Positions 33,158-41,745 of a stretch of DNA of 59,698 nt are shown here, piece by piece (the stretch's first letter is position 1; each line of letters begins with the position of its first letter). Made by a program: the position numbers and the translations under genes. The notes beneath the pieces are model-generated. The model was not told where the DNA came from. It ran no database searches and saw only the letters and a list, made by a program, of their open reading frames with translations. The stretch comes from an uncultured Oscillospiraceae bacterium. Its GTDB lineage: Bacteria > Bacillota > Clostridia > Oscillospirales > Ruminococcaceae. Where the stretch lies: NCBI GenBank assembly GCA_949743955.1, contig CATJVQ010000024.1, forward strand, positions 1-59,698. The letters run 5' to 3'.

Positions 33158-33892
33158 ATGCAACAGTCACGCATTCCGCTTATCGACGAGATCCGCGGGG
33201 GTGCTATCCTCCTGATGGTGATCTACCATGCGGGTTATGATCTTGTGGCGATTTTCGGTGTGCCGTGTCCGCTGTTTTTTTCACCGGGTGTCAATTTCCT
33301 GCGGGATGTGATGGCTGGATCCTTTATCCTCATCTCCGGATGCACGTGCCGCCTCTCGAGGAGCAATCTGCGCCGGGGTACGATGACCTTCGGCTGCGGC
33401 CTGCTGATGACGGCTGTCACCGCGCTGGTAATTCCGGATCAGCTCATCGTGTTCGGCGTGCTGCACTGTCTGGGCGCCTGCATGCTGCTCTTCGCGCTGT
33501 GCGGCCGCTGGCTGGACAGGCTCTGCCCGACAGCGGGCGCCATCCTTGCCGGCATCCTCTTTTATCTCACATTTTCCGTCCCGCGCGGTTATGTCGGCGG
33601 CATCGCCTATTATATCGCTCTCCCGCGGGCGCTGTATGAGGCGCGCTTCCTTTTCCCGCTTGGGATGCCGTCTTCTACCTTCTTTTCAAGTGACTATTAC
33701 CCGCTCATCCCCTGGTTTTTCCTTTTCCTCATCGGCGCGTTTCTCGGTGTCCCGCTTGCCGCGCGGCGTTTCCCCGCCGTGTTTTATCGCCCGCACTGCC
33801 GCCTTCTTGCCTTTGTCGGGCGCCATACGCTCTGGGTGTATCTCCTTCACCAGCCCCTCATTTACGGACTCCTGCTCCTTTTGGCGCAATGA
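33158..33892 (+). CDS. DUF1624/heparan-alpha-glucosaminide N-acetyltransferase-like membrane protein
   Basis: A 244-residue polytopic protein with about seven hydrophobic segments. The N-terminal RIPLIDEIRGGAILLMVIYH followed by AGYDLVAIFG is the typical opening of the DUF1624 family, whose members resemble membrane acyltransferases using cytosolic acetyl-CoA. The conserved ISGCTC segment and the C-terminal FVGRHTLWVYLLHQPLIYG are also family-like. AAGGGAGGAACCCC precedes the ATG. The acceptor is unknown. Confidence 0.85.
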   Translation: MQQSRIPLIDEIRGGAILLMVIYHAGYDLVAIFGVPCPLFFSPGVNFLRDVMAGSFILISGCTCRLSRSNLRRGTMTFGCGLLMTAVTALVIPDQLIVFGVLHCLGACMLLFALCGRWLDRLCPTAGAILAGILFYLTFSVPRGYVGGIAYYIALPRALYEARFLFPLGMPSSTFFSSDYYPLIPWFFLFLIGAFLGVPLAARRFPAVFYRPHCRLLAFVGRHTLWVYLLHQPLIYGLLLLLAQ

Positions 33893-33984
33893 GCGAACTG
33901 ATTCGTCAAAATAACAAAAAATCATATAAAAGGATAAAAAAACACAGAAAAAACGCAGAAAATGATATGTTCTTTGGAAAACGA

Positions 33985-34013
33985 TTGACAGATTTAGTAA
34001 ATTATTGTAATCT
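33985..34013 (+). promoter_or_regulatory. Promoter-like sequence facing into spmA
   Basis: TTGACA (33985-33990), a 17-base spacer and TAATCT (34008-34013) on the plus strand. No plus-strand gene follows until abrB at 34794, so transcription would run antisense through spmA. The AT-rich context makes a chance match possible. Confidence 0.35.
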
Positions 34014-34014
34014 A

Positions 34015-34623
34015 TTAGTGAAATGAATCAGGAGTTGTATGGGAAGGGCGAAAAAGAGGGCTAAAGAGGAAGACTGCCGCTACACCGCTGACGACAGAGC
34101 AGAGTGAAGCGATCCACACGGCCGGAACAATTTCCATTGGCGCGTTGGAACCGGCCGCGAGGCGGAGCATCGCAGTAGTTGTCGGCACAATCTGCAGGGA
34201 AGCCGTGTTCAGCACGACAAACATGACCATGGTGTCGGATGCGCGTCTCTTATCGGGATTGCAGCGTTCGAGTTCCCGCATGGCGGCGATGCCAAGCGGT
34301 ATCACAGCGTTCCCAAGCCCGATGAAATTGGCCACCATATTCATGCTGATGAGGCGCAGCGCTTCGCAGCGGGCTGGGATTCCCTTAAAAAGAGGGCGCA
34401 GAATGGGGGACATCAGGCGGCTGAGGCGCTCGGTGAGGCCGGAGCGCTGGGCGATGCGCATCGCACCGCTCCACAGGCACATTCCGCCGCAGAGCTCGAT
34501 GACAAGTTTCACCGCCCCCACACTCTCCTCAAGCGCCGCCGCCGAGAGCTGCTCCACTCTGCCGCAGCAGACGGCAAACACAAAGGAAAAGCATATCATC
34601 CCTGCGAACAGCCAGTTCATCAT
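34015..34623 (-). CDS. spmA: Spore maturation protein A
   Basis: A 202-residue membrane protein of the nucleoside-recognition (Gate) domain family. SpmA, with SpmB, is needed for proper dehydration of the spore core. FVFAVCCGRVEQLSAAALEE and the GLGNAVIPLGIAAMRELE segment are characteristic. GGAGGCGCTGTCC precedes two consecutive ATGs (34623 and 34620). spmB usually follows spmA directly but is absent here; the downstream neighbour is the DUF1624 gene in the opposite direction. spmB may lie elsewhere. Confidence 0.88.
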   Translation of the reverse strand: MMNWLFAGMICFSFVFAVCCGRVEQLSAAALEESVGAVKLVIELCGGMCLWSGAMRIAQRSGLTERLSRLMSPILRPLFKGIPARCEALRLISMNMVANFIGLGNAVIPLGIAAMRELERCNPDKRRASDTMVMFVVLNTASLQIVPTTTAMLRLAAGSNAPMEIVPAVWIASLCSVVSGVAAVFLFSPLFRPSHTTPDSFH

Positions 34624-34793
34624 GGACAGCGCCTCCGATACACAGAATAACGGCCGGGCCGTTTACGTTTCATTATACGCGGCCCTCCTCCGGGATAGAC
34701 GTGTGTCCGGCGCGGACTGACGGAGGGATCGCATATGGAAGTACCTGCAAACCAATAAACCATACGACCTACTAACAGAAGGGAAGGAAAGAG

Positions 34794-35039
34794 ATGAAAT
34801 CAACCGGTATTGTACGTAAGGTGGACGAGCTTGGACGTGTCGTACTGCCCATCGAGCTGCGGCGCACACTGGACATCAATGAGAAGGACTCCCTGGAGAT
34901 CTTCGTGGAGGGTAGCCAGGTCATTCTCAAAAAGTATGAGCCTGCCTGCATTTTCTGCCAGTCCAGCAACGATGTGGCCGTTTTCTGCGGGAAGAACGTC
35001 TGCAAGAGCTGTCGGGAAAAGATCGCGACAATGGTGTGA
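34794..35039 (+). CDS. AbrB-family transition-state regulator
   Basis: An 81-residue DNA-binding protein. The SpoVT/AbrB swapped-hairpin domain covers residues 1-46 (STGIVRKVDELGRVVLPIEL). The C-terminal 30 residues hold five cysteines at 52, 55, 65, 70 and 73, a possible zinc knuckle, as seen in clostridial AbrB proteins. GAAGGGAAGGAAAGAG precedes the ATG. It likely represses stationary-phase and sporulation genes. It is monocistronic, divergent from spmA. Confidence 0.9.
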   Translation: MKSTGIVRKVDELGRVVLPIELRRTLDINEKDSLEIFVEGSQVILKKYEPACIFCQSSNDVAVFCGKNVCKSCREKIATMV

Positions 35040-35160
35040 CAGGATTTAAGGCAATTCTCAAAAATATATCCTTTTAGATGCGCTGCAGAAGGCCGTTCTC
35101 TCAGGCTTTCTGCGGCGTAAATTTTGGCAGTATTTTCTAAAGCTGCTGTAAAACATATAA

Positions 35161-35196
35161 AAAGGGAGGCGCTTCGGTTTGGAAGCGCCTCCCTTT
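35161..35196. terminator. Bidirectional terminator between abrB and prfB
   Basis: AAAGGGAGGCGCTTC (35161-35175) pairs with GAAGCGCCTCCCTTT (35182-35196), with A and T runs at both ends. Confidence 0.85.
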
Positions 35197-35212
35197 TTTG
35201 TAGAGGACTGTT

Positions 35213-36346
35213 TTATTCCTCCGCCGCGGCTTCCCCGAGGGTATTGTTGGCCTTGGCCTTGAGGTATGCGTTGATGAAGCCGTCGATATCCCCGTCCATG
35301 ACGGCGCCGATGTTGCCGATTTCAAAGCCGGTGCGGTGATCCTTGGCGAGGGTGTAAGGCATAAAAACATAAGAGCGAATCTGGGAACCCCAGGCGATCT
35401 GCATCTGATCGCCCTTGATATCCTCAATGCGCTCAAGGTGCTCGCGCTCCTTAATCTCGATGAGCTTTGAGCGCAGCATCTTCATCGCCACCTCGCGGTT
35501 CTGGTGTTGGCTGCGCTCGTTCTGGCAGGCCACGATAATGCCTGTGGGAATGTGCGTAATCCGGATGGCGGATTCTGTCTTGTTAACATGCTGGCCGCCC
35601 GCGCCGGACGAACGGTAGGTGTCCACCTTCAGATCGCCCGGATCGATCTCCACGGAGTTGTCGTCGTCGATTTCCGGCATGACCTCCAGGGACGCGAACG
35701 ACGTGTGCCGGCGGCCGGACGCGTCAAACGGCGAGACACGCACCAGCCGGTGCACACCGTTTTCCCCTTTCAGATATCCGTACGCGTTCTCCCCCTCAAT
35801 GAGGATGGACGCGCTCTTGATGCCCGCCTCGTCGCCGTCGAGCCAGTCGAGGAGCTGGTACTTGAAGCCGCGCCGCTCTGTCCAGCGGGTGTACATGCGG
35901 TAGAGCATCTGCGCCCAGTCCTGCGCCTCTGTCCCGCCCGCGCCGGCGTGGAAAGTCAGGATGGCGTTCTTCGAGTCGTATTCCCCCGACAGGAGCGTCG
36001 CTAGACGCTCCTCCTCTATCCCTGTCTCCAGCTCCGTGAAGGACGTGCGGACCTCGTCGAGCACGGAGAGATCCTCCTCTTCGTCGCCCAATTCGGCGAG
36101 CGTATCGGTGTCCTCATAGAGCTGGTGCAGCCGGTCGAACCGCTCGCGCTTGGCCTTGAGCTGGCTGATGCGCTTGAGCACCTTCTGACTGCCCTCAATG
36201 TCGTTCCAGAAATAATCGTTGTGCGTGCGCTCCTCCAGCTCCGCGAGCTGGGAAACGAGCGAATCATACCCGACCGCCTGGCGCAGATCGTCGAGCTCCT
36301 TCTTCTTTTCACGTAGCTTGAGCCGAATCTGTTCAAATTCGAGCAT
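35213..36346 (-). CDS. prfB: Peptide chain release factor 2
   Basis: A 377-residue class I release factor for UGA and UAA stops. The stop-codon recognition motif is SPF (RVSPFDASGRRHTSF), and the peptidyl-transferase GGQ motif lies in YRSSGAGGQHVNKTESA. The open frame is continuous from MLEFEQIRLKLREKKKEL through HNDYFWND, so the programmed +1 frameshift found near codon 25 in most bacteria is absent. GAAGGGTGGACGG precedes ATG 36346. It follows the nucleotidyltransferase gene by 62 bases. Confidence 0.95.
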   Translation of the reverse strand: MLEFEQIRLKLREKKKELDDLRQAVGYDSLVSQLAELEERTHNDYFWNDIEGSQKVLKRISQLKAKRERFDRLHQLYEDTDTLAELGDEEEDLSVLDEVRTSFTELETGIEEERLATLLSGEYDSKNAILTFHAGAGGTEAQDWAQMLYRMYTRWTERRGFKYQLLDWLDGDEAGIKSASILIEGENAYGYLKGENGVHRLVRVSPFDASGRRHTSFASLEVMPEIDDDNSVEIDPGDLKVDTYRSSGAGGQHVNKTESAIRITHIPTGIIVACQNERSQHQNREVAMKMLRSKLIEIKEREHLERIEDIKGDQMQIAWGSQIRSYVFMPYTLAKDHRTGFEIGNIGAVMDGDIDGFINAYLKAKANNTLGEAAAEE

Positions 36347-36408
36347 ATATCCGTCCACCCTTCTTTTTCTCTTCACTCTCTGTGCCGTTTTGGCACCGCG
36401 ACTGAGCG

Positions 36409-37440
36409 CTATCCCTTTGGCAGCAGCAGCGCGTGCACATCCTTCAGCGACCCGCACTGCACGATGGGGATCCCTCTCTCCCGCAGAAGCGCGATCAGGG
36501 CGGCCTCTGCCCTGTCCGCCCGCCGCAGCAGGCGCGGCAGGTCTCCGGCGCCAAACTCCCGGAGGAATTCCAGCTCCTCACACCGCACATCCAGCGTGCT
36601 CTGGACGTAATCCAGCTCGCTCTGGAGCGTTACCGACACCAGAAACGCCTGTACCGTGTCCCCCGCCGCGCAGGCGAAGCGGAGCTTGTTCCAACAGGAG
36701 GCGATCTCCTCATAGAGCCCCCAAAGCTCCTCCGGATGGACCGGAAGCGTGTGCCGCAGACGCCCGAGCATCTCCTCGGCGCCCCGGATGAGCGCGGCGC
36801 AGGACACGGCGGGCGCCTTCGACGGGTGCTCCGCCAGCTCCCGATAAGCGGAGAGGAACCCCTCCGGCAGCTTCATCCGGGACAGCTCCTCCACGGTCCG
36901 CTTGCAGCCGAAGCGCAGGTACGTGCGGTTTAACAGGCAGAGGGCGCAGCATGTCTCGTGGAGCACGCCCCCAACGAAGGAAAGCGCCCCGTGAAGGCAC
37001 ACCTCGCCGTAATACTGCTTTGCCTTGTCCAGATGTGTCCGCGCCATCTCCCACAGCGGGCGGGTCAGCGGCCCTGCCTGTATGGCGTGCGCCCTTTCCA
37101 CCAGAGTGCGGTAGCGCGCTTCATCCGCTTCGGATGCGGACCAGACGAGCTCTGAATCCACCAGAATGGAGACCCGCAGATCCTCAAAGTGCGCCAGACG
37201 CTCCAGCAGATCCCAGTCCGCCGCCCAGATGTCATATCCCACGCCGTCCAGCAGGAAGGTGTGGGCCATCTCCCGGCCGCGCGGGGTGCAGGGGATATAG
37301 AGAACATCCAGATCGGATTTCTCATGGGAAGTGCCGTTGAGGCAGGAGCCATAGACAATGAGCAGGCTTATATCCTTCGCGTACTGTGTGCGGACGGTTT
37401 CCAGCAGCAGATCCAGCAGGACACGGTGTTTTTCGAGCAC
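36409..37440 (-). CDS. Nucleotidyltransferase-domain protein
   Basis: A 343-residue protein. The N-terminal minimal nucleotidyltransferase motif is VYGSCLNGTSHEKSDLDVLY, with the G-S and D-x-D metal ligands, as in aminoglycoside adenylyltransferases and related enzymes. The C-terminal two thirds are helical, with several Cys residues (ETCCALCLLNRTYLRFGC), and resemble the helical domain of such adenylyltransferases only loosely. GTG 37440 was chosen for its GGAGGAGGGG; an upstream ATG at 37473 lacks one. Its substrate is unknown and a resistance role cannot be claimed. Confidence 0.75.
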   Translation of the reverse strand: MLEKHRVLLDLLLETVRTQYAKDISLLIVYGSCLNGTSHEKSDLDVLYIPCTPRGREMAHTFLLDGVGYDIWAADWDLLERLAHFEDLRVSILVDSELVWSASEADEARYRTLVERAHAIQAGPLTRPLWEMARTHLDKAKQYYGEVCLHGALSFVGGVLHETCCALCLLNRTYLRFGCKRTVEELSRMKLPEGFLSAYRELAEHPSKAPAVSCAALIRGAEEMLGRLRHTLPVHPEELWGLYEEIASCWNKLRFACAAGDTVQAFLVSVTLQSELDYVQSTLDVRCEELEFLREFGAGDLPRLLRRADRAEAALIALLRERGIPIVQCGSLKDVHALLLPKG

Positions 37441-37652
37441 GACAGCCCCTCCTCCGGCGGCGAAAAACGGCACAGTCTAACACAGCCGCAAACGCGTTGA
37501 CTATACAGCTATTTTTTATTATAAGCGACCCATCTGTGTTTGTAAAGCGGATGGGAGGCGAAACTTCACCGATTCTTCATGAATTCTGGAAAGAAATAGC
37601 GTATACTAGTGCTGTATATATCGGAGAATTACCCTGGAGGGAATATATAAGG

Positions 37653-38594
37653 ATGAAGGAGTATCTGGGAACGCGCTGTCCTGTGTGCGAACAGCGCTTT
37701 GGAGAGGGGGACGACGTTGTCGTCTGCCCGGACTGCGGCACGCCGTATCACCGCGCGTGTTACCGGCAGGCGGGACATTGTGTCAATCAGGAGCTGCATG
37801 AGAAACATGAGGCTTGGTCTCCCGAGGATTCCCGCCGCAGGGAGGAGGAGCGCTTCGAGGGGGAAAACAGCCGCCGCTGCGGGAAATGCGGCACCATCAA
37901 CCCCGAGGACGGGATCTTCTGCCAGATTTGCGGCTATCCGCTCAAGAGCGGGGAGGCCGCCGCAGAGGGGGCCGATTCCCAGAGAGGTCCGCAGCCGATT
38001 GCCCCTAACCCCTACACCACGCCCTATGGCGGTATTTCGCCCGACGAAACGCTCGACGGCATCCCGGTGCGCGATCTGGCGCTCTTTGTCGGCGACAATT
38101 CACATTACTTCATCCCGCGTTTCTGCGACCGTCACGCGGCGGGCCGTTCCGCCGCATGGAACTGGCCGGCGTTTTTGTTCCGCGGCCTCTATTTCCTTTA
38201 CCGGAAAATGTACTTGGCCGGGGCAGTCCTTCTGATTCTAAGCCTGCTCATCAGCGCGCCCGCCATGCTGGTCAATCTGTGCGTCCTGTTCCGGCAGCCT
38301 GCTGCTCTGGGCCTGTCTCTGACAGCGCTGTACCGGCTGGCCACCATAGGCAACGGGCTTTCTCTGGGGCTTGCGATGGGTTGCGCCCTGTTCGCCAACC
38401 GGATCTATTGCCGGCATGTGCTCGGCCGTGTGAAAAAGATGCGTCAGAACTGCGGCGGCCAGCCAGAACAGGAATATGTCCTTACCCTCACCCGGCGCGG
38501 CAGGACGAACCGTGTCCTTGTGGCCGTGCTGCTCGGATGCAGCTTCCTGTTTTCGATGGCGCTCTCTTTTCTGCTCGCCATGTTTTCGGTTTGA
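37653..38594 (+). CDS. RING-like and zinc-ribbon protein with DUF2628 membrane domain
   Basis: A 313-residue protein. Residues 9-37 hold a RING-type cysteine/histidine cluster (CPVCEQRF, CPDCGTPYHRACY). Residues 75-97 hold a zinc ribbon (CGKCGTINPEDG, FCQICGY). The C-terminal half (about 165-313) has three or four membrane helices beginning with NWPAFLFRGLYFLYRKMYLA, the DUF2628 pattern. The function of this architecture is not known; zinc fingers face the cytoplasm. TGGAGGG lies before the ATG. It is followed 29 bases later by galU. Confidence 0.78.
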   Translation: MKEYLGTRCPVCEQRFGEGDDVVVCPDCGTPYHRACYRQAGHCVNQELHEKHEAWSPEDSRRREEERFEGENSRRCGKCGTINPEDGIFCQICGYPLKSGEAAAEGADSQRGPQPIAPNPYTTPYGGISPDETLDGIPVRDLALFVGDNSHYFIPRFCDRHAAGRSAAWNWPAFLFRGLYFLYRKMYLAGAVLLILSLLISAPAMLVNLCVLFRQPAALGLSLTALYRLATIGNGLSLGLAMGCALFANRIYCRHVLGRVKKMRQNCGGQPEQEYVLTLTRRGRTNRVLVAVLLGCSFLFSMALSFLLAMFSV

Positions 38595-38623
38595 GGATAA
38601 AACAAAGTCTGTGAGGAGGCGTG

Positions 38624-39514
38624 ATGTTGAATACGAAGGTGAAGAAGGCGGTCATCCCGGCGGCGGGACTGGGGACACGGGTGCTTCCCGCGAGCAAGGC
38701 CATGCCCAAGGAGATGCTGTCCATTGTGGACAAGCCGGCCATTCAGTACATCGTGGAGGAGGCCGCCGCCTCGGGCATTGAGGATATCTTAATCATCACT
38801 TCGCGCGGCAAATCCATTGTGGAGGATCATTTTGACCGCAATCCTGAATTAGAAGAAAAGCTCCTTGCCAGCGGCCGGGAGGAGGTCTGCCGGGAGATGC
38901 GGCGCATTTCCGATCTGTGCGGCATCACGTACATACGCCAGAAGGAGATCCGCGGCTTAGGGCACGCGGTGTACTGCGCGCGCTCGTTTGTGGGAAACGA
39001 GCCCTTCGCCGTGCTCTATGGCGACGATGTCGTCATCGGGCCGAACCCCGCCTGCCGCCAGCTCTGCGAGGCCTATGAACGGTATGGACTGGGCATCGCA
39101 GGGGTCAAAAAGGTGGCACTGGAAGTCATCGGAAAATACTGCTCGCTGGACGCCGAGCGCATGGAGGACGGGTATTTCCGGGTGCGGGATATGATCGAGA
39201 AGCCACGCCCGGAAGAGGTGATTTCACCCTATGCGATCCTGGGGCGGGTAGTGCTGCCGCCGGAAATCTTCCCCATCCTGGAGAAAACGCCCCCCGGCGC
39301 CGGCGGGGAAATCCAGCTCACCGACGCGATGCGCATCCTGGCCCGTCAGGATACGATGATAGGTGTCGAGTACGAGGGGAAGCGCTACGATATGGGAAAC
39401 AAGCTCGGGATCTTACAGGCCATCGTCGAGGTGGGGCTTCAGCATCCGGAGATTGGGGGGGCGTTCCGGGAATACCTGAACGGAATGTCTGCCGGCGGAC
39501 AGTTTTCCCTCTGA
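38624..39514 (+). CDS. galU: UTP-glucose-1-phosphate uridylyltransferase
   Basis: A 296-residue enzyme making UDP-glucose for glycolipids and surface polysaccharides. The nucleotide-binding motif is PAAGLGTRVLPASKAMPKEM; VDKPAIQYIVEEA and YGDDVVIG, with the AspGlu-type metal region, are diagnostic. AGGAGG sits at 38614-38619; GTG 38621, ATG 38624 or TTG 38627 could serve as start, and ATG is assumed. It may provide the sugar donor for the polysaccharide island at 47-52 kb. Confidence 0.93.
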   Translation: MLNTKVKKAVIPAAGLGTRVLPASKAMPKEMLSIVDKPAIQYIVEEAAASGIEDILIITSRGKSIVEDHFDRNPELEEKLLASGREEVCREMRRISDLCGITYIRQKEIRGLGHAVYCARSFVGNEPFAVLYGDDVVIGPNPACRQLCEAYERYGLGIAGVKKVALEVIGKYCSLDAERMEDGYFRVRDMIEKPRPEEVISPYAILGRVVLPPEIFPILEKTPPGAGGEIQLTDAMRILARQDTMIGVEYEGKRYDMGNKLGILQAIVEVGLQHPEIGGAFREYLNGMSAGGQFSL

Positions 39515-39562
39515 AAATCCTTTCCGGCTTTCCTGTGAAACCGACGCGGCCGCACAGAAGTG

Positions 39563-39603
39563 AAAATCCCCCGATCTCCTGAACCAGGAGATCGGGGGAT
39601 TTT
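39563..39603. terminator. Bidirectional terminator between galU and glgX
   Basis: An 18-bp perfect stem (39563-39580 with 39586-39603) around a five-base loop, flanked by A and T runs. Confidence 0.9.
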
Positions 39604-39622
39604 TACCATTCCTATCTGTATC

Positions 39623-41716
39623 CTAATCCTCCGGCAGGCCGAGAAGGATCTTGACTGAGCGCGGTTCGAGGATGATTTCATTCCCGCAGCGCTCCATCCG
39701 CACGGGATCGGACTCGATGCCGTCCGCGCGGGCCGTGTCGACAGTGACATACCACCCGAAGCCGGGGGGCGGCTGCGGCGGCATGAAGCTCTGCGGTTCC
39801 CAGAACATGTTCAGCGCCAGAAAGACGAGATCGTCCTCCGTGTTCTCCGGATTGCGCCCGGCAAAGAGCACACCAAGTGTGCGCATGTCGGGTGTCGGCT
39901 CAAGATACCAAGCATGCGGACCGTGCAGGCTCACCGGCGGCAGGCCGCACAGCGCCGGACGCGCGTGATTGCGCAGCACCGGATGCGCATGCCGCAGTGC
40001 TGTCATGTGGCGGGTGAACTGGTAGATTTCGTCGTATTCCTCCAACAGGTCCCAGTTGAGCCAGGAGATCTCATTGTCCTGGCAGTAGGCGTTATTGTTG
40101 CCGCGCTGTGTCGTGCCGAATTCGTCCCCGGCGCGCAGCATCGGCGTGCCGTGGCTCGAGAGCAGCACGGCTACCGCGTTTTTCATCAGCTTCATGCGCA
40201 GGCGCAGAATCTCCGGGTTGTCCGTGTCCCCCTCGCAGCCGCAGTTCCAGCTGTTATTGTCGTTGGCTCCGTCGGTATTGTTCCAGCCGTTCTCCTCGTT
40301 GTGCTTGTAGGCATAGGAGTACAGATCCCGCAGGGTGAATCCGTCGTGACAGGTGATGAAGTTGACCGACGCGTTCTCCCCCCGGCTTTTGGGATCATAC
40401 AGATCCCGCGACCCTGTGATGCGGTTGACAACGGCCTGGCCCAGTCCTCCGTCCCCCTTGAGGAAGCAGCGCAGCTCGTCCCGGTACTTTCCGTTCCACT
40501 CCGACCAGCGCCCCCACGAGGGGAAGCTGCCCACCTGATACAGTCCTCCCGCGTCCCACGCTTCGGCGATGAGCTTTGTCCGGCCCAGGATCGGGTCGAA
40601 CGCCAGCGACTGAAGAAGCGGCGGCTTGCTCATGGGTGAACCGTCCTCATTGCGCCCGAGGATGGAGGCGAGATCGAAGCGGAAGCCATCCACGCGGTAT
40701 TCCGTCACCCAGTAGCGCAGGCAGTCCAAGATGAGCTGATGCACAATCGGGTGATTGCAGTTGAGTGTGTTGCCGCAGCCGCTAAAATTGAAGTAGTGCC
40801 CATCAGGTGTGAGCATGTAATAAACGTTGTTGTCAAACCCCTTGAGAGAGATCGACGGCCCGCGTTCATCCCCCTCCGCGGTGTGGTTGAAGACCACATC
40901 GAGGATAATTTCCATGTTGTTTTCGTGCAGGGCCTTGATGAGGCTTTTGAGCTCGTTCCCCTCATGGTTATACTCCACGCTGGCGGAATAAGCCGTATTA
41001 GGAGCGAAAAAACAGATTGAATTATACCCCCAGTAATCGAGAAGCTGTTTCCCATTATACTCCCGGGAGGTCTGGAACTCGTCGAACTCAAAGACAGGCA
41101 TCAGTTCGATAGCGTTGACGCCCAGATCCTGCAAATACGGCAGCTTCTCCATGATGCCCGCGAAGGTGCCGGGATACTGCACGCGCGAGGACGGGTGCTT
41201 CGTAAACCCGCGCACGTGCATCTCATAGATGATGAGATCCTTCATGGAGAGCAGCGGCTGGCGGGAGGAGCCCCAGTCGAAATCGTCGTTATCCACGACA
41301 CGCGCTTTGCACTGGGTGGCGTAATCCTGCCGGACCCCCCACACGCTGCGGCCGGTGACGGCACGGGCATAGGGGTCCAGGAGGTATTTGGTTCCGTCGA
41401 AAATAAGGCCGCGGCGGGGATCGTAGGGCCCGTCCACGCGGTAGGCGTACTCGAAATCCTCGATATTGAGCCCCAATACGATCATCGAATAGACATTGCC
41501 GATGCGGAAGGTCTCCGGAAAGGGGAGCACGGCGAAGGGCTCGGTGCCCTGGCGGTGAAAGAGCAGCAGTTCCACATGCGAGGCATGACTGGAGTGGACG
41601 GTGAAATTCACCCCGCCCGCGACAACGGAAGCTCCAAAGTTCAGGAACCGGCCCGGGCAGACCTGAAAACCGCTGATTGTTTCAATATGTCTGTTCTTCG
41701 GCTCGGATTGCGGCAT
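39623..41716 (-). CDS. glgX: Glycogen debranching enzyme (GlgX/isoamylase family)
   Basis: A 697-residue GH13 enzyme that hydrolyses alpha-1,6 branch points of glycogen or limit dextrins. An N-terminal CBM48 domain (about 15-120) contains GGVNFTVHSSHASHVELLLF. The GH13 motifs are DVVFNHTAEG, GFRFDLASILG (nucleophile Asp), IAEAWDAGG (acid Glu) and FITCHDGFTLRDL (His-Asp). The C-terminal beta domain ends the protein. Length is typical of GlgX. No other glycogen genes lie beside it. Confidence 0.93.
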   Translation of the reverse strand: MPQSEPKNRHIETISGFQVCPGRFLNFGASVVAGGVNFTVHSSHASHVELLLFHRQGTEPFAVLPFPETFRIGNVYSMIVLGLNIEDFEYAYRVDGPYDPRRGLIFDGTKYLLDPYARAVTGRSVWGVRQDYATQCKARVVDNDDFDWGSSRQPLLSMKDLIIYEMHVRGFTKHPSSRVQYPGTFAGIMEKLPYLQDLGVNAIELMPVFEFDEFQTSREYNGKQLLDYWGYNSICFFAPNTAYSASVEYNHEGNELKSLIKALHENNMEIILDVVFNHTAEGDERGPSISLKGFDNNVYYMLTPDGHYFNFSGCGNTLNCNHPIVHQLILDCLRYWVTEYRVDGFRFDLASILGRNEDGSPMSKPPLLQSLAFDPILGRTKLIAEAWDAGGLYQVGSFPSWGRWSEWNGKYRDELRCFLKGDGGLGQAVVNRITGSRDLYDPKSRGENASVNFITCHDGFTLRDLYSYAYKHNEENGWNNTDGANDNNSWNCGCEGDTDNPEILRLRMKLMKNAVAVLLSSHGTPMLRAGDEFGTTQRGNNNAYCQDNEISWLNWDLLEEYDEIYQFTRHMTALRHAHPVLRNHARPALCGLPPVSLHGPHAWYLEPTPDMRTLGVLFAGRNPENTEDDLVFLALNMFWEPQSFMPPQPPPGFGWYVTVDTARADGIESDPVRMERCGNEIILEPRSVKILLGLPED

Positions 41717-41745
41717 CCCCGCAGGCCCCCTTTCGTTTTTCCATT

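Noticed and set aside
34015-34623. Arsenite- or nucleoside-transporter identity for the spmA gene
   Set aside because: Family motifs and the 202-residue length fit SpmA better, and other spore genes are present.
36409-37440. Aminoglycoside resistance nucleotidyltransferase
   Set aside because: Only the minimal nucleotidyltransferase motif is shared; the rest of the protein is not recognisable as a known resistance enzyme.
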